Positions 26,486-33,379 of a stretch of DNA of 64,000 bases are shown piece by piece. Under the pieces are notes generated by a model, which was not told the DNA's origin, did no database searches, and was given only the letters and a program-made list of their open reading frames with translations. Source of the stretch: Paraflavitalea devenefica (GTDB taxonomy: Bacteria > Bacteroidota > Bacteroidia > Chitinophagales > Chitinophagaceae); contig NZ_JAARML010000002.1 in assembly GCF_011759375.1 (NCBI RefSeq), positions 620,001 to 684,000 on the forward strand, written 5' to 3'. Each line of letters opens with the position of its first letter. Position 1 is the stretch's first letter. A program made the translations under genes and the position numbers.

Positions 26486-27310
26486 ATGAAACAATTGATC
26501 ACGATGGCAGGGTTACTGCTGCTGGCAGCAGCCGGTTATGCCCAGGAATTATATGTATATACAGAGCCTGCTTCGAATATGCCGGCCAAATCCATCAGCG
26601 CCAAATGGAATACCAAACTGCTGAAGGCTTTGCACAGTGACCGGGTGGAGCAACGCCATACGCCCGAAATCATGTTTGGGCTCAACAAGAACTGGATGGT
26701 GCATGTGGCCGGTACTTTTTCGGATATGTATTCTTCGAACGTACGGTGGGAGAGTGTACGGCTGTATGCCAAGTACCGCTTTCTCTCTATCGATGATGTG
26801 CACCAGCATTTCAGGATGGCGGCGTTTGGCGAGGCAACCCACAGTGTGAACCCCGCTTATTATGAGGAAGTATCACTGGATGGCGACCAGAGTGGCGTGA
26901 TGGGCGGTATTATCCTGACGCAATTGTGGCAAAAGCTGGCAGTGTCTTCTACCCTGGGTTTTGCCCAGGTAACGACGAAACGGCCTAAATATATTGAGGA
27001 CCTGTATCCCTGGCAGGCGTTTAATTATAGTTTATCGGCGGGCTACCTCGTACTGCCCCGGGAGTACACCAGCTATGGGCAAACCAACCTGAATGTGTAT
27101 GTAGAATTGCTGGGCCAGCAAACGCTCGACCGGAAGCAATATTATGTGGACCTGGCCCCGGCTGTACAGCTCATTTTTAACAGCAATGCCAAGTTAAATA
27201 TCGGGCACCGTTTTCAGTTGGGCAGCGATATGCACCGTATGGCTGAGAAGAGCTGGCAGGTGAGTTTTGAATATGTATTTCTCAATGCTTTGAAGAAGAA
27301 GCGGTCGTAA
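26486..27310 (+). CDS. Probable outer-membrane or exported beta-rich protein of the metal cluster
   Basis: The product has 274 residues with a signal peptide (ITMAGLLLLAAAGYAQ) and regularly spaced amphipathic beta-strands (MVHVAGTFSDMY, SLSAGYLVLPREY, NLNVYVELLGQQ), ending VSFEYVFLNALKKKRS. It looks like a small barrel. I recall similar proteins beside HMA and TlpA genes in Bacteroidota but know no function. Met and His content (MHRMAEK, DVHQHF) would suit metal contact. It is the last gene of the five-gene unit, with a terminator at 27423-27456. Confidence 0.75.
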   Translation: MKQLITMAGLLLLAAAGYAQELYVYTEPASNMPAKSISAKWNTKLLKALHSDRVEQRHTPEIMFGLNKNWMVHVAGTFSDMYSSNVRWESVRLYAKYRFLSIDDVHQHFRMAAFGEATHSVNPAYYEEVSLDGDQSGVMGGIILTQLWQKLAVSSTLGFAQVTTKRPKYIEDLYPWQAFNYSLSAGYLVLPREYTSYGQTNLNVYVELLGQQTLDRKQYYVDLAPAVQLIFNSNAKLNIGHRFQLGSDMHRMAEKSWQVSFEYVFLNALKKKRS

Positions 27311-27318
27311 CCTAAGTG

Positions 27319-27383
27319 CTCTGGCTTGTCGTAGCAAGCCAGAGGCGTGCAAATACCCGTCACCAGCGGGACGCTGGCGACTG
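27319..27383. repeat. Paired hairpins, second with GTCA-stem-GGA-stem-CGACTG frame
   Basis: A perfect 10-base inverted repeat CTCTGGCTTG / CAAGCCAGAG (27319-27344) is followed by CCAGCG-GGA-CGCTGG (27363-27377), framed by GTCA and CGACTG. The frame and loop match 20987-21011 while the stem differs by compensated changes. Confidence 0.7.
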
Positions 27384-27422
27384 TGAGCGGTCGTAGTACA
27401 GCTCCTTCAAAATTAAAGACTT

Positions 27423-27456
27423 AGGCCTCCTGTTGCAGGGAGGCCTTTTTTATTTT
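27423..27456 (+). terminator. Rho-independent terminator of the metal cluster
   Basis: The stem AGGCCTCC / GGAGGCCT is followed by TTTTTATTTT. It separates the five-gene unit from the TonB receptor, which therefore needs its own promoter. Confidence 0.85.
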
Positions 27457-27477
27457 CCGCACTTCCGGGTTGTAAGT

Positions 27478-27509
27478 TTTGCTTATTGCTACTATTATTA
27501 TTACATTTG
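27478..27509 (+). promoter_or_regulatory. Consensus Bacteroidota promoter of the TonB receptor
   Basis: TTTG (27478-27481), a 20-base spacer and TACATTTG (27502-27509) match the TTTG-N19-21-TAnnTTTG consensus at every fixed position. Transcription would start near 27515, about 55 bases before the ATG. Confidence 0.8.
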
Positions 27510-27521
27510 ACTAAATATAAA

Positions 27522-27537
27522 TTTAGGCTAGTCTAAA
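27522..27537 (+). promoter_or_regulatory. DtxR/IdeR-like palindromic operator
   Basis: TTTAGGCTAGTCTAAA is a palindrome broken at only one symmetric pair and resembles operators of DtxR/IdeR/MntR-family metalloregulators (TTAGGNTAGNCTAA style). It sits immediately downstream of the predicted transcription start, the usual place for a repressor site. No regulator gene is in the window. Confidence 0.6.
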
Positions 27538-27568
27538 ATAATAGTTATAGCAAGCAAAAAGTATAGGC

Positions 27569-29851
27569 ATGAAAAAATGGTTTTACGCAGTAATAGGTTG
27601 TTGTTTGGTTACCGGGCTCTATGCCCAATCTGGCGGCGTTAGCGGCATCGTACGCGATAAAAGCAATGGGGAGATATTGCCCGGGGCTACGGTAGTAGCA
27701 GCCGGGCAAAAAGTGGTAACGGGCAGGGACGGGCGTTTCGTTATTGCCGGTACAGAGGGCCTTACCGGGCCGGTGATCGTGACCATGGTGGGGTATAAAG
27801 CAGATACGATCAATCGGTATGATGCCGGCAAAACCCTCGTGGTTCTATTGGAAACAGCGGCCGGCGTACTAACGGATGTGGTGATAACAGGCACCATGAA
27901 GGCGGTATCAAAATCATCCAGCCCGGTACCGGTGGAAGTGTATACCCCGCAATTCTTCCGGCGCAATCCCACACCTTCTCTTTTTGATGCCTTGCAGCAG
28001 GTGAATGGCGTACGGCCGCAACTGAACTGCAATGTTTGTAATACGGGCGATATTCATATTAACGGATTGGAAGGTCCTTATACGATGGTACTGATAGATG
28101 GCATGCCCATTGTGAGCAGCCTTTCTACGGTCTATGGCCTTTCGGGTATTCCCAACTCCCTGGTGGAAAGGATCGAAGTGGTAAAAGGGCCGGCCTCCTC
28201 CCTGTATGGTTCGGAAGCCATTGGCGGACTGATCAATGTGATCACGAAGAACCCTGCCAAAGCGCCGCTGGTATCGGTAGATGTATCGTCCACTACCTGG
28301 AATGAATACAATGTAGATGCGGCTGTTAAGTACAAGCCTTCCAGGAAGGTGACCGCCTTACTGGGTGTTAATTATTTCAACTTCACCAAACGGTTTGATA
28401 AGAATGATGACAACTTCACGGATGTGACCCTGCAGAACCGGATCTCGCTGTTTAATAAGTATAGCTTTCAGCGGAAAGAGAAACGGGCCGCCAATGTAGC
28501 CGTGCGTTATGTATATGAGGACCGCTGGGGCGGGGATATGCGCTGGAATAAAAGTTTCCGGGGAGGGGACAGTATTTATGCAGAAAGTATTTATACCTCC
28601 CGGCTGGAGCTGATCGGCAATTACCAGTTGCCCGTAAAGGAACCTTTATTGTTCTCTTATTCTTTTAATACCCATACCCAGCGTTCCGTATATGGCACTA
28701 CGCATTATAACGCTTTGCAGCAGGTGGCTTTCGGGCAACTGACCTGGGACAGATCCCTGAACAGGCACGACCTGCTGGCCGGGGCTGTATTCCGCTATAC
28801 GTATTATGATGATAATACCCCGGCTACCCATGATGCGGTGAACCACAAGAACGATCCTGAGCGTACCCCCCTGCCGGGTTTCTTTTTGCAGGATGAGATA
28901 GCCCTGAATAACCGGCAAAAGTTATTATTGGGGGCCCGGTGGGACTATCACCCGGTGCATGGACATATTTTTACGCCGCGCGCCGCCTGGAAGTTTTCTC
29001 CTACGGCCAATGATATTATCAGGCTGAATGCCGGCACCGGCTTCCGGGTGGTGAACCTGTTTACGGAAGACCATGCAGCCCTTACCGGCGCCCGTACGGT
29101 GGTGATTGAGGGTGAACTGAAGCCGGAACGCAGTTATAATGTGAACCTGAATTATGTAAAGAAGATCTATGCGGCCAATTTCTGGTTGAACATCGATGCA
29201 TCGGTATGGTATACCCATTTCACCAACCGCATATTGCCCGATTACCTCAGCAATCCCAATGAAATACGGTACAGTAACCTGAAAGGCTATTCTGTTTCGC
29301 AGGGCGCGAGTGTCAATGCGGAATTTGGCTTTACATCCTCGCTGCGGGGACATATTGGCGTCACCCGGCAGGATGTAACGATTGTAGAAAAAGTTGCCGG
29401 GAAAAAGGAACGTACCCAACAGTTGCTGACAGAAAAATGGAGTGGCAATTGGTCATTATCTTATACATTCCGTTCAGGTGGTTGGGTGATAGATTATACA
29501 GGTAACATCTATGGACCTATGTTGCTGCCCCTGTTATCGGACCTCGATCCGCGTCGTGCTAAATCGCCGGTGTGGAGTATCCAGAATATTCAACTTACCA
29601 AGAAGCTCAAAGGAGGTGTAGAAATATATGGTGGTATCAAGAACCTGCTGAACTGGACACCGGCCAGGAATACCCCTTTCCTGATCGCCCGTTCCAATGA
29701 CCCGTTTGATAAACAGGTGACCTACGATAATAACGGGCAGGTAATAGCCACCCCTGAGAACCCTTATGCACTTACTTTTGATCCCAATTATGTATATGCT
29801 CCCAACCAGGGGATGCGGGGATTCCTGGGTGTAAGGTGGACGCTGCAGTAG
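27569..29851 (+). CDS. TonB-dependent receptor, metal-linked
   Basis: The product has 760 residues. A signal peptide is followed by a carboxypeptidase-regulatory-like domain (about 22-100), a plug domain (about 120-240; HINGLEGPYTMVLIDGMPI, ERIEVVKGPASSLYGSEAIGGLINVITK) and a 22-strand-type barrel ending RGFLGVRWTLQ. The plug carries an unusual NCNVCNTG motif (Cys154, Cys157) that could bind a metal at the extracellular face. It is smaller than SusC proteins and has no SusD partner. The upstream HMA/TlpA cluster and the DtxR-like operator suggest uptake of a metal or metal complex (inference). Confidence 0.93.
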   Translation: MKKWFYAVIGCCLVTGLYAQSGGVSGIVRDKSNGEILPGATVVAAGQKVVTGRDGRFVIAGTEGLTGPVIVTMVGYKADTINRYDAGKTLVVLLETAAGVLTDVVITGTMKAVSKSSSPVPVEVYTPQFFRRNPTPSLFDALQQVNGVRPQLNCNVCNTGDIHINGLEGPYTMVLIDGMPIVSSLSTVYGLSGIPNSLVERIEVVKGPASSLYGSEAIGGLINVITKNPAKAPLVSVDVSSTTWNEYNVDAAVKYKPSRKVTALLGVNYFNFTKRFDKNDDNFTDVTLQNRISLFNKYSFQRKEKRAANVAVRYVYEDRWGGDMRWNKSFRGGDSIYAESIYTSRLELIGNYQLPVKEPLLFSYSFNTHTQRSVYGTTHYNALQQVAFGQLTWDRSLNRHDLLAGAVFRYTYYDDNTPATHDAVNHKNDPERTPLPGFFLQDEIALNNRQKLLLGARWDYHPVHGHIFTPRAAWKFSPTANDIIRLNAGTGFRVVNLFTEDHAALTGARTVVIEGELKPERSYNVNLNYVKKIYAANFWLNIDASVWYTHFTNRILPDYLSNPNEIRYSNLKGYSVSQGASVNAEFGFTSSLRGHIGVTRQDVTIVEKVAGKKERTQQLLTEKWSGNWSLSYTFRSGGWVIDYTGNIYGPMLLPLLSDLDPRRAKSPVWSIQNIQLTKKLKGGVEIYGGIKNLLNWTPARNTPFLIARSNDPFDKQVTYDNNGQVIATPENPYALTFDPNYVYAPNQGMRGFLGVRWTLQ

Positions 29852-30022
29852 TTTCGCGTTTCGCGTTTTGGGTTTCGGGTTGCTGCCGCGCTTTGGGATG
29901 GCTGATATTTACCGGATGCCAATCTCTTTGCTTCCGTTGCAGATGACTGCAGTGCGATCTGTTACCTATAGTCATGTTGTTGCACTTAAAGAACCCGGAA
30001 CCCTGAACGCCAAACCCGGAAC
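29851..30022. repeat. Word-built imperfect palindrome with TTGCTGCCGCGCTTTG core
   Basis: The left arm 29851-29881 (GTTTCGCG / TTTGGGTTTCGGG words) and the right arm 29992-30022 pair at 25 of 31 positions by my count. The 110-base interior starts with the same 16-mer (29880-29895) found at the left end of the palindrome core at 18023-18038. It lies between the TonB receptor and the convergent receiver gene. Confidence 0.65.
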
Positions 30023-30026
30023 TGTA

Positions 30027-30458
30027 TTACAGTATTTCAAGATCTGCAAATGAAATAGGCTTGATCAGTACTTCGTACGAAAAACCGGGGATATTGGGGA
30101 AGGTAGGGGGATAGCCGCTCATGAGAAAGAGGCGCAGGGATGGGTTTACGTGCAGGAAGCTTTCTACTTTGGTCCAGCCGATACCGTCGGGTAAGTTATT
30201 ATCAAGAAATAAAATATCTGGTAACACTTCTTCCATTTTGATCAGTCCTTCCTGCAGGGTAGCGGCGCTGTATACGTCATAATTCTTCCGGACAAAATAA
30301 GACTTCATTAGTAAACACAGGTCGGACTCGTCATCAATGATCAATATCTTTTTTTTGTTCGTCAACACCAGTTTATTGTGGTTTAACAAGTAACGTAAAA
30401 TTTGACCGGATAGTGTGTGGATTATTTTCCACGGATTCCGGTGGCCAATGGGCGGCAT
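30027..30458 (-). CDS. Single-domain response regulator
   Basis: The receiver domain runs to the end of the protein. It has the acidic pair in IIDDES, the phospho-acceptor in FLDNNLPDG, a Ser switch (LMSGYPP) and the conserved Lys in VLIKPIS. The frame opens at an ATG (30458), giving 143 residues, but the first 30 residues are not receiver-like; a GTG at 30368 just before LTNKKKILIIDDES is a likely true start. There is no output domain, so it should act by protein contact or phosphotransfer. It is divergent from the YtxH gene. Confidence 0.85.
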   Translation of the reverse strand: MPPIGHRNPWKIIHTLSGQILRYLLNHNKLVLTNKKKILIIDDESDLCLLMKSYFVRKNYDVYSAATLQEGLIKMEEVLPDILFLDNNLPDGIGWTKVESFLHVNPSLRLFLMSGYPPTFPNIPGFSYEVLIKPISFADLEIL

Positions 30459-30505
30459 TCTTTTTACGAACTAAAATATCATTCCATCATCTAAAACTAT
30501 TTAAA

Positions 30506-30724
30506 ATGACTACAACAACAAAAGTATTCTTAGGTATTGTAGGCGCCGCCGCCGCAGGTGTAGTAATTGGCATGTTGATAGCTCCCGATAAAGGTAGTGA
30601 GCTGCGCAAGAAGATCAAGGATAATTGCAGTGACTGGGCCGGTCAACTGTCTGACCTGTTCCATCAGGGTAAAGAGAAGGTCGATGACCTGGCTGCAGAA
30701 GCCGGTAACAAATATAGAGGGTAA
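30506..30724 (+). CDS. YtxH-domain small protein
   Basis: The product is 72 residues from the ATG at 30506. A glycine/alanine-rich transmembrane helix (FLGIVGAAAAGVVIGMLIAPDKGSE) is followed by an amphipathic helical tail (RKKIKDNCSDWAGQLSDLFHQGKEKV). This is the YtxH pattern, associated with general stress responses. It is followed within 35 bases by the holin-fold gene, with which it probably forms one transcript. Confidence 0.88.
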   Translation: MTTTTKVFLGIVGAAAAGVVIGMLIAPDKGSELRKKIKDNCSDWAGQLSDLFHQGKEKVDDLAAEAGNKYRG

Positions 30725-30759
30725 AGGAAACCCGCAGATAAGTTATAAAAAGACCAGCT

Positions 30760-31131
30760 ATGCGGCAATCAACAGAAGATATAAAATATACTGAAGTGAA
30801 AGACCCCAACGTCAGCGATAACCTGGCCGATAATGTTATAGACTTCCTTGAAACTTACTACAAGCTTACCTTAGTGAATATCACTGATAAAGTATCAGGG
30901 GTGGCATCATCGGTCGTGGCATTTATGGCCATATTTATTATTGGCATTTTTGTGATCCTCTTTATTGGTCTGGCGCTGGGCGTGTGGCTGGGTCAGTTAC
31001 TGAACAGTGCTATCGCAGGCTATTTCCTGGTAGCTGGTCTTTTTTTACTGGCCATGTTAATCATATGGGCCTTCCGCAAAAAGCTTACGGCCGGTTTCCG
31101 GAATTTTATTATCCGCAAAGTGTATGAATAA
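30760..31131 (+). CDS. Phage-holin-3-6-family-like membrane protein (stress-type)
   Basis: The product has 123 residues. An N-terminal soluble helix (DNVIDFLETYYKLTLVNITDKVSG) precedes two strong transmembrane helices (about 50-72 and 82-103) and a basic tail (FRKKLTAGFRNFIIRKVYE). The pattern fits the 'phage holin family' (PF07332 type), whose members outside phages are envelope proteins of unknown role. There is no phage context, so lysis is unlikely. The stop overlaps the next start by 8 bases, indicating coupling. Confidence 0.82.
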   Translation: MRQSTEDIKYTEVKDPNVSDNLADNVIDFLETYYKLTLVNITDKVSGVASSVVAFMAIFIIGIFVILFIGLALGVWLGQLLNSAIAGYFLVAGLFLLAMLIIWAFRKKLTAGFRNFIIRKVYE

Positions 31132-31528
31132 ACCGATGATCAGAACGTATGATGACCTGCTGCAGGAAAAAGCACGTTTGCGCATTCAACTGGATGCGCA
31201 GAAAGCTGAACTGAATGGCAGGATCAGGGACCTCAAAGAGAAATTGGCGCCGGTAGGAAGCATCTTGTCTGCCATAGGTGGCATTACGGCTATGGGAGCC
31301 GCCAATCCTGTGCTAAAAACAGGCGTAGGACTTGCGGTGGATATATTCCTGAAAAAGAAATTATTCAAAAATAGCGGCCTTATAACCGGTTTGCTGGGCA
31401 GTTTCGTGGTACGGAATGTAGCTACCAAGGTAGTGGGAGGCGCTGTGGGGTTATTGATAGGCAAGCTGGTCAAAAAACTGGCCAGCCGCAAATCGCCTAA
31501 ATCCCCGGGTCCTGCTACGCAGGAATAG
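31124..31528 (+). CDS. Small protein with coiled-coil start and glycine-rich hydrophobic segments
   Basis: The product has 134 residues. The first 45 are charged and helical (LLQEKARLRIQLDAQKAELN). Next come glycine-rich hydrophobic stretches (GSILSAIGGITAMGAANPV, GAVGLLIGKLV) and a basic, proline-rich tail. I know no function. It overlaps the holin-fold gene by 8 bases and completes the YtxH-holin-unknown trio, a common set in Chitinophagaceae genomes as I recall. Its 3' end overlaps the convergent receiver gene by 14 bases. Confidence 0.75.
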   Translation: MNKPMIRTYDDLLQEKARLRIQLDAQKAELNGRIRDLKEKLAPVGSILSAIGGITAMGAANPVLKTGVGLAVDIFLKKKLFKNSGLITGLLGSFVVRNVATKVVGGAVGLLIGKLVKKLASRKSPKSPGPATQE

Positions 31529-31946
31529 AGGCTGTATTGAACCAGTAACTCCTGATCTCCTGGATCACCCGCACCAGCGCATCAAAGCTTACCGGTTTTA
31601 CAACGTAGGTGTTGGCGCCCAGTTCATAACAGCGCCTGATCTCATTCTCGTTCTTGGTAGTGGTAAAAATAATGACGGGGATCTTTTTTAATTCAGGGTG
31701 TTGCTTGATCTCTTTCAATACTTCGCGCCCATCCTTTTTGGGCATGTTCAGATCGAGCAGGATAAATCCGGGGTACTGGATATCCAACGTCTTTTTCTGC
31801 ATAATACCCGAGAGGTATTCAATCAGCTCAATCCCATTTTCTACAAATTCCAGGGTGTCGGTAAACCCATTTTCCTCGAATGCCGTCTGTAATAAAAAAC
31901 GATCATCTGCATCATCTTCAGCGATGAGGATAAATAGTTTCTGCAT
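31515..31946 (-). CDS. Single-domain response regulator (CheY-like)
   Basis: The product has 143 residues and is entirely a receiver: AEDDADDRFLL acidic pair, Asp65 in LLDLNMPKKDG, Thr in IIFTTTKNE and Lys in VVKPVS. It is of the Rcp1-like type often paired with PAS or phytochrome-like kinases. No kinase is adjacent; the kinases at 36-43 kb are candidates. It is convergent with, and slightly overlaps, the previous gene. Confidence 0.92.
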   Translation of the reverse strand: MQKLFILIAEDDADDRFLLQTAFEENGFTDTLEFVENGIELIEYLSGIMQKKTLDIQYPGFILLDLNMPKKDGREVLKEIKQHPELKKIPVIIFTTTKNENEIRRCYELGANTYVVKPVSFDALVRVIQEIRSYWFNTASIPA

Positions 31947-32320
31947 AGCGTTGGCGATACATTTTACGCAAATGTAGAGAAAGGTGCCCTAAACCCATTA
32001 CAAACCAATAAATTCCTGATCAAATTTTTATGAATGGGCGGGGCCTTTTCGGAAAATACGGTCCTTCCAGTTTGACAGGCGGCTACCGCTTCACCTGCAC
32101 CCATACCAGGGTATTCCGGCCTGGCGGTTTCTGTAGAGCTACCGGTTCATTTAGCGATGGCGTGGGGAATGTTTTCCCGGCCCGCAAAGCGGTATGCGGC
32201 GGTATGGTTTTTTAGCCTGTTTACTAAGAGATCCTTTGAAAAAAGCAGGGCTCCAGGCCCTGGAATAGGCTGCGGGACCACCAGTCCCTGCCTGTCATGT
32301 TTAAACCTAAATTTTTCTTT
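31947..32320. other. 374-base gene-free stretch with small hairpins
   Basis: There is no credible gene. Close to the next start lie CAGGG-CTCCAGG-CCCTG (about 32247-32263) and GGGAC-CACCA-GTCCC (32274-32288), which would sit in the 5' leader of the 32321 gene. The frame at 32147-32638 on the minus strand is antisense to that gene and is rejected. Confidence 0.45.
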
Positions 32321-32632
32321 ATGAGCACACAAGATCCAAAAATAAAAAAAGTGAAACCCGATAAAGCCAACAAGCCAGGTGCTACAGAAAAGCCTGGTGA
32401 ACGGTGGCAGCCTGATCCGCAAAGCCCGAAGAGCAGGGCTTTTGACCAGGGGCTTTCCAACAATTCCAATACACAAACCGGTACGGCCCAAAGTGGTTAT
32501 GACGAAACGAATCCCAAACAGCCCGGCGGTAAACAACAGCAACAACCTAAGGTAACCAACCAGGAGAATGCTATTACCAATAGCGAAGAGCAGAACAACC
32601 CCCAAACACCTCCTATGAAAAGTGGGCTTTAA
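32321..32632 (+). CDS. Small hydrophilic, disordered protein
   Basis: The product is 103 residues from the ATG at 32321 (MSTQDPKIKKVKPDKANK). Composition is dominated by Lys, Pro, Gln, Asn, Ser and Gly (GGKQQQQPKV, NNPQTPPMKSGL), with no hydrophobic core. Such proteins accompany stress genes in this group, possibly as protectants (inference). A strong terminator follows. I chose the second ATG because the upstream one adds MFKPKFFF, which breaks the pattern. Confidence 0.65.
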   Translation: MSTQDPKIKKVKPDKANKPGATEKPGERWQPDPQSPKSRAFDQGLSNNSNTQTGTAQSGYDETNPKQPGGKQQQQPKVTNQENAITNSEEQNNPQTPPMKSGL

Positions 32633-32676
32633 CACCATACCTTTTTTTTCGCGGCGGACGTTGATTTGGTTGTTTT

Positions 32677-32709
32677 AACCCGGCAGCAAGCACTGCCGGG
32701 TTTTTCTTT
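32677..32709 (+). terminator. Rho-independent terminator
   Basis: The perfect stem AACCCGGCAG / CTGCCGGGTT with the loop CAAGCA is followed by TTTCTTT. Confidence 0.9.
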
Positions 32710-32721
32710 GTCATGAATTGA

Positions 32722-32770
32722 TGTCAGGCTGAGCTTGTCGAAGCCCCCCTTCGACAAGCTCAGGGTGACA
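32722..32770. repeat. Inverted pair of CTTCGACAAGCTCAGGG units
   Basis: Arms of about 22 bases (left starting TGTCA, right ending TGACA) face each other across CCCC. The unit is the same as in the direct copies at 12807-12866. Confidence 0.8.
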
Positions 32771-32774
32771 TAAT

Positions 32775-32807
32775 AAAAAAAGTACAGTGGGTGTACTGTA
32801 CTTTTTT
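32775..32807. terminator. Bidirectional terminator
   Basis: A-run, GTACAG, an 8-base loop, CTGTAC, T-run. The symmetric tails allow it to act for both strands between the convergent 32321 and DUF1328 genes. Confidence 0.75.
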
Positions 32808-32826
32808 ATGAAAAAGGTTTAATTGG

Positions 32827-33000
32827 CTACTCCACATTCTTTGCTTGTCCGGGCATTACTGATACCAGGAACAAAACACTAAAGATGAAGAACAGAATTT
32901 TGGCAATAGACGTAAATCCGGCTATAACACCGCCAAATCCGACTAAGCCTGCAATGACAGCAATCAGGAGAAAAATGCCGCTCCATCGTAACATATTCAT
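32827..33000 (-). CDS. DUF1328-family small membrane protein
   Basis: The product is 57 residues from the ATG at 33000 (MNMLRWSGIFLLIAVIAG). Two transmembrane helices contain the family hallmark GFGGVIAGFTSIAKILFFIF. DUF1328/YtjA proteins are widespread stress-inducible inner-membrane proteins of unknown biochemical role. The frame extends 9 residues upstream, but that part would overlap the neighbouring gene. Confidence 0.9.
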   Translation of the reverse strand: MNMLRWSGIFLLIAVIAGLVGFGGVIAGFTSIAKILFFIFSVLFLVSVMPGQAKNVE

Positions 33001-33013
33001 TTGATTTAATTGT

Positions 33014-33238
33014 TTACAATGGATCAAACTCCTTCGCTTTGAATATCGGTTCCATAAGAAACAATGGCAGCTTTCTTTTTGCTGGTTCTTCCAGCACTGC
33101 TGGTTTATTCAAGGGTGCCGGAAGGGTACTTTGACCCGTTGCTGGTTTATACTTTCTTACTGGTTCAAAACTGGTCTTAATAAACTGCCGGATACGAAGC
33201 CGCCTCTGCCTGGTGTGAACAGCGTCTTTCATTCGCAT
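33014..33238 (-). CDS. Small basic hypothetical protein
   Basis: The product has 74 residues, rich in Arg, Lys and Pro (RQRRLRIRQFIKTSFEPVRKYKPATGQ), with a C-terminal MEPIFKAKEFDPL. I recognise no family. It sits 13 bases upstream of the DUF1328 gene on the same strand and has a palindrome at its 5' end, both of which support a real gene, but coding evidence is thin. Confidence 0.45.
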   Translation of the reverse strand: MRMKDAVHTRQRRLRIRQFIKTSFEPVRKYKPATGQSTLPAPLNKPAVLEEPAKRKLPLFLMEPIFKAKEFDPL

Positions 33239-33239
33239 A

Positions 33240-33263
33240 ATAATAGTTGTGTAGGACTATTAT
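33240..33263. promoter_or_regulatory. Palindrome ATAATAGT-N8-ACTATTAT
   Basis: This perfect 8-base inverted repeat lies directly upstream of the 33238 ATG. It could be an operator or a short 5' hairpin. It is AT-rich, so chance is possible. Confidence 0.35.
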
Positions 33264-33379
33264 CATAAAACTAATGCCCGTTCTTATTAACGTAAAAGGC
33301 ATAGAAGATGAGTATCCCATTCTACAAATAAATTGCAGCATGTGGCCGATTGATGTTAAACAGTCAATCAATAAAAGAA

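Noticed and set aside
30760..31131. Prophage remnant, suggested by the holin-family protein and S74 'tail fibre' proteins
   Set aside because: No capsid, terminase, integrase or lysis genes are present; the holin-fold and S74 families are common chromosomal genes in Bacteroidota.
32147..32638. Minus-strand 163-codon frame
   Set aside because: It is antisense to the hydrophilic 32321 gene, which has a start, plausible composition and a terminator in its own direction.
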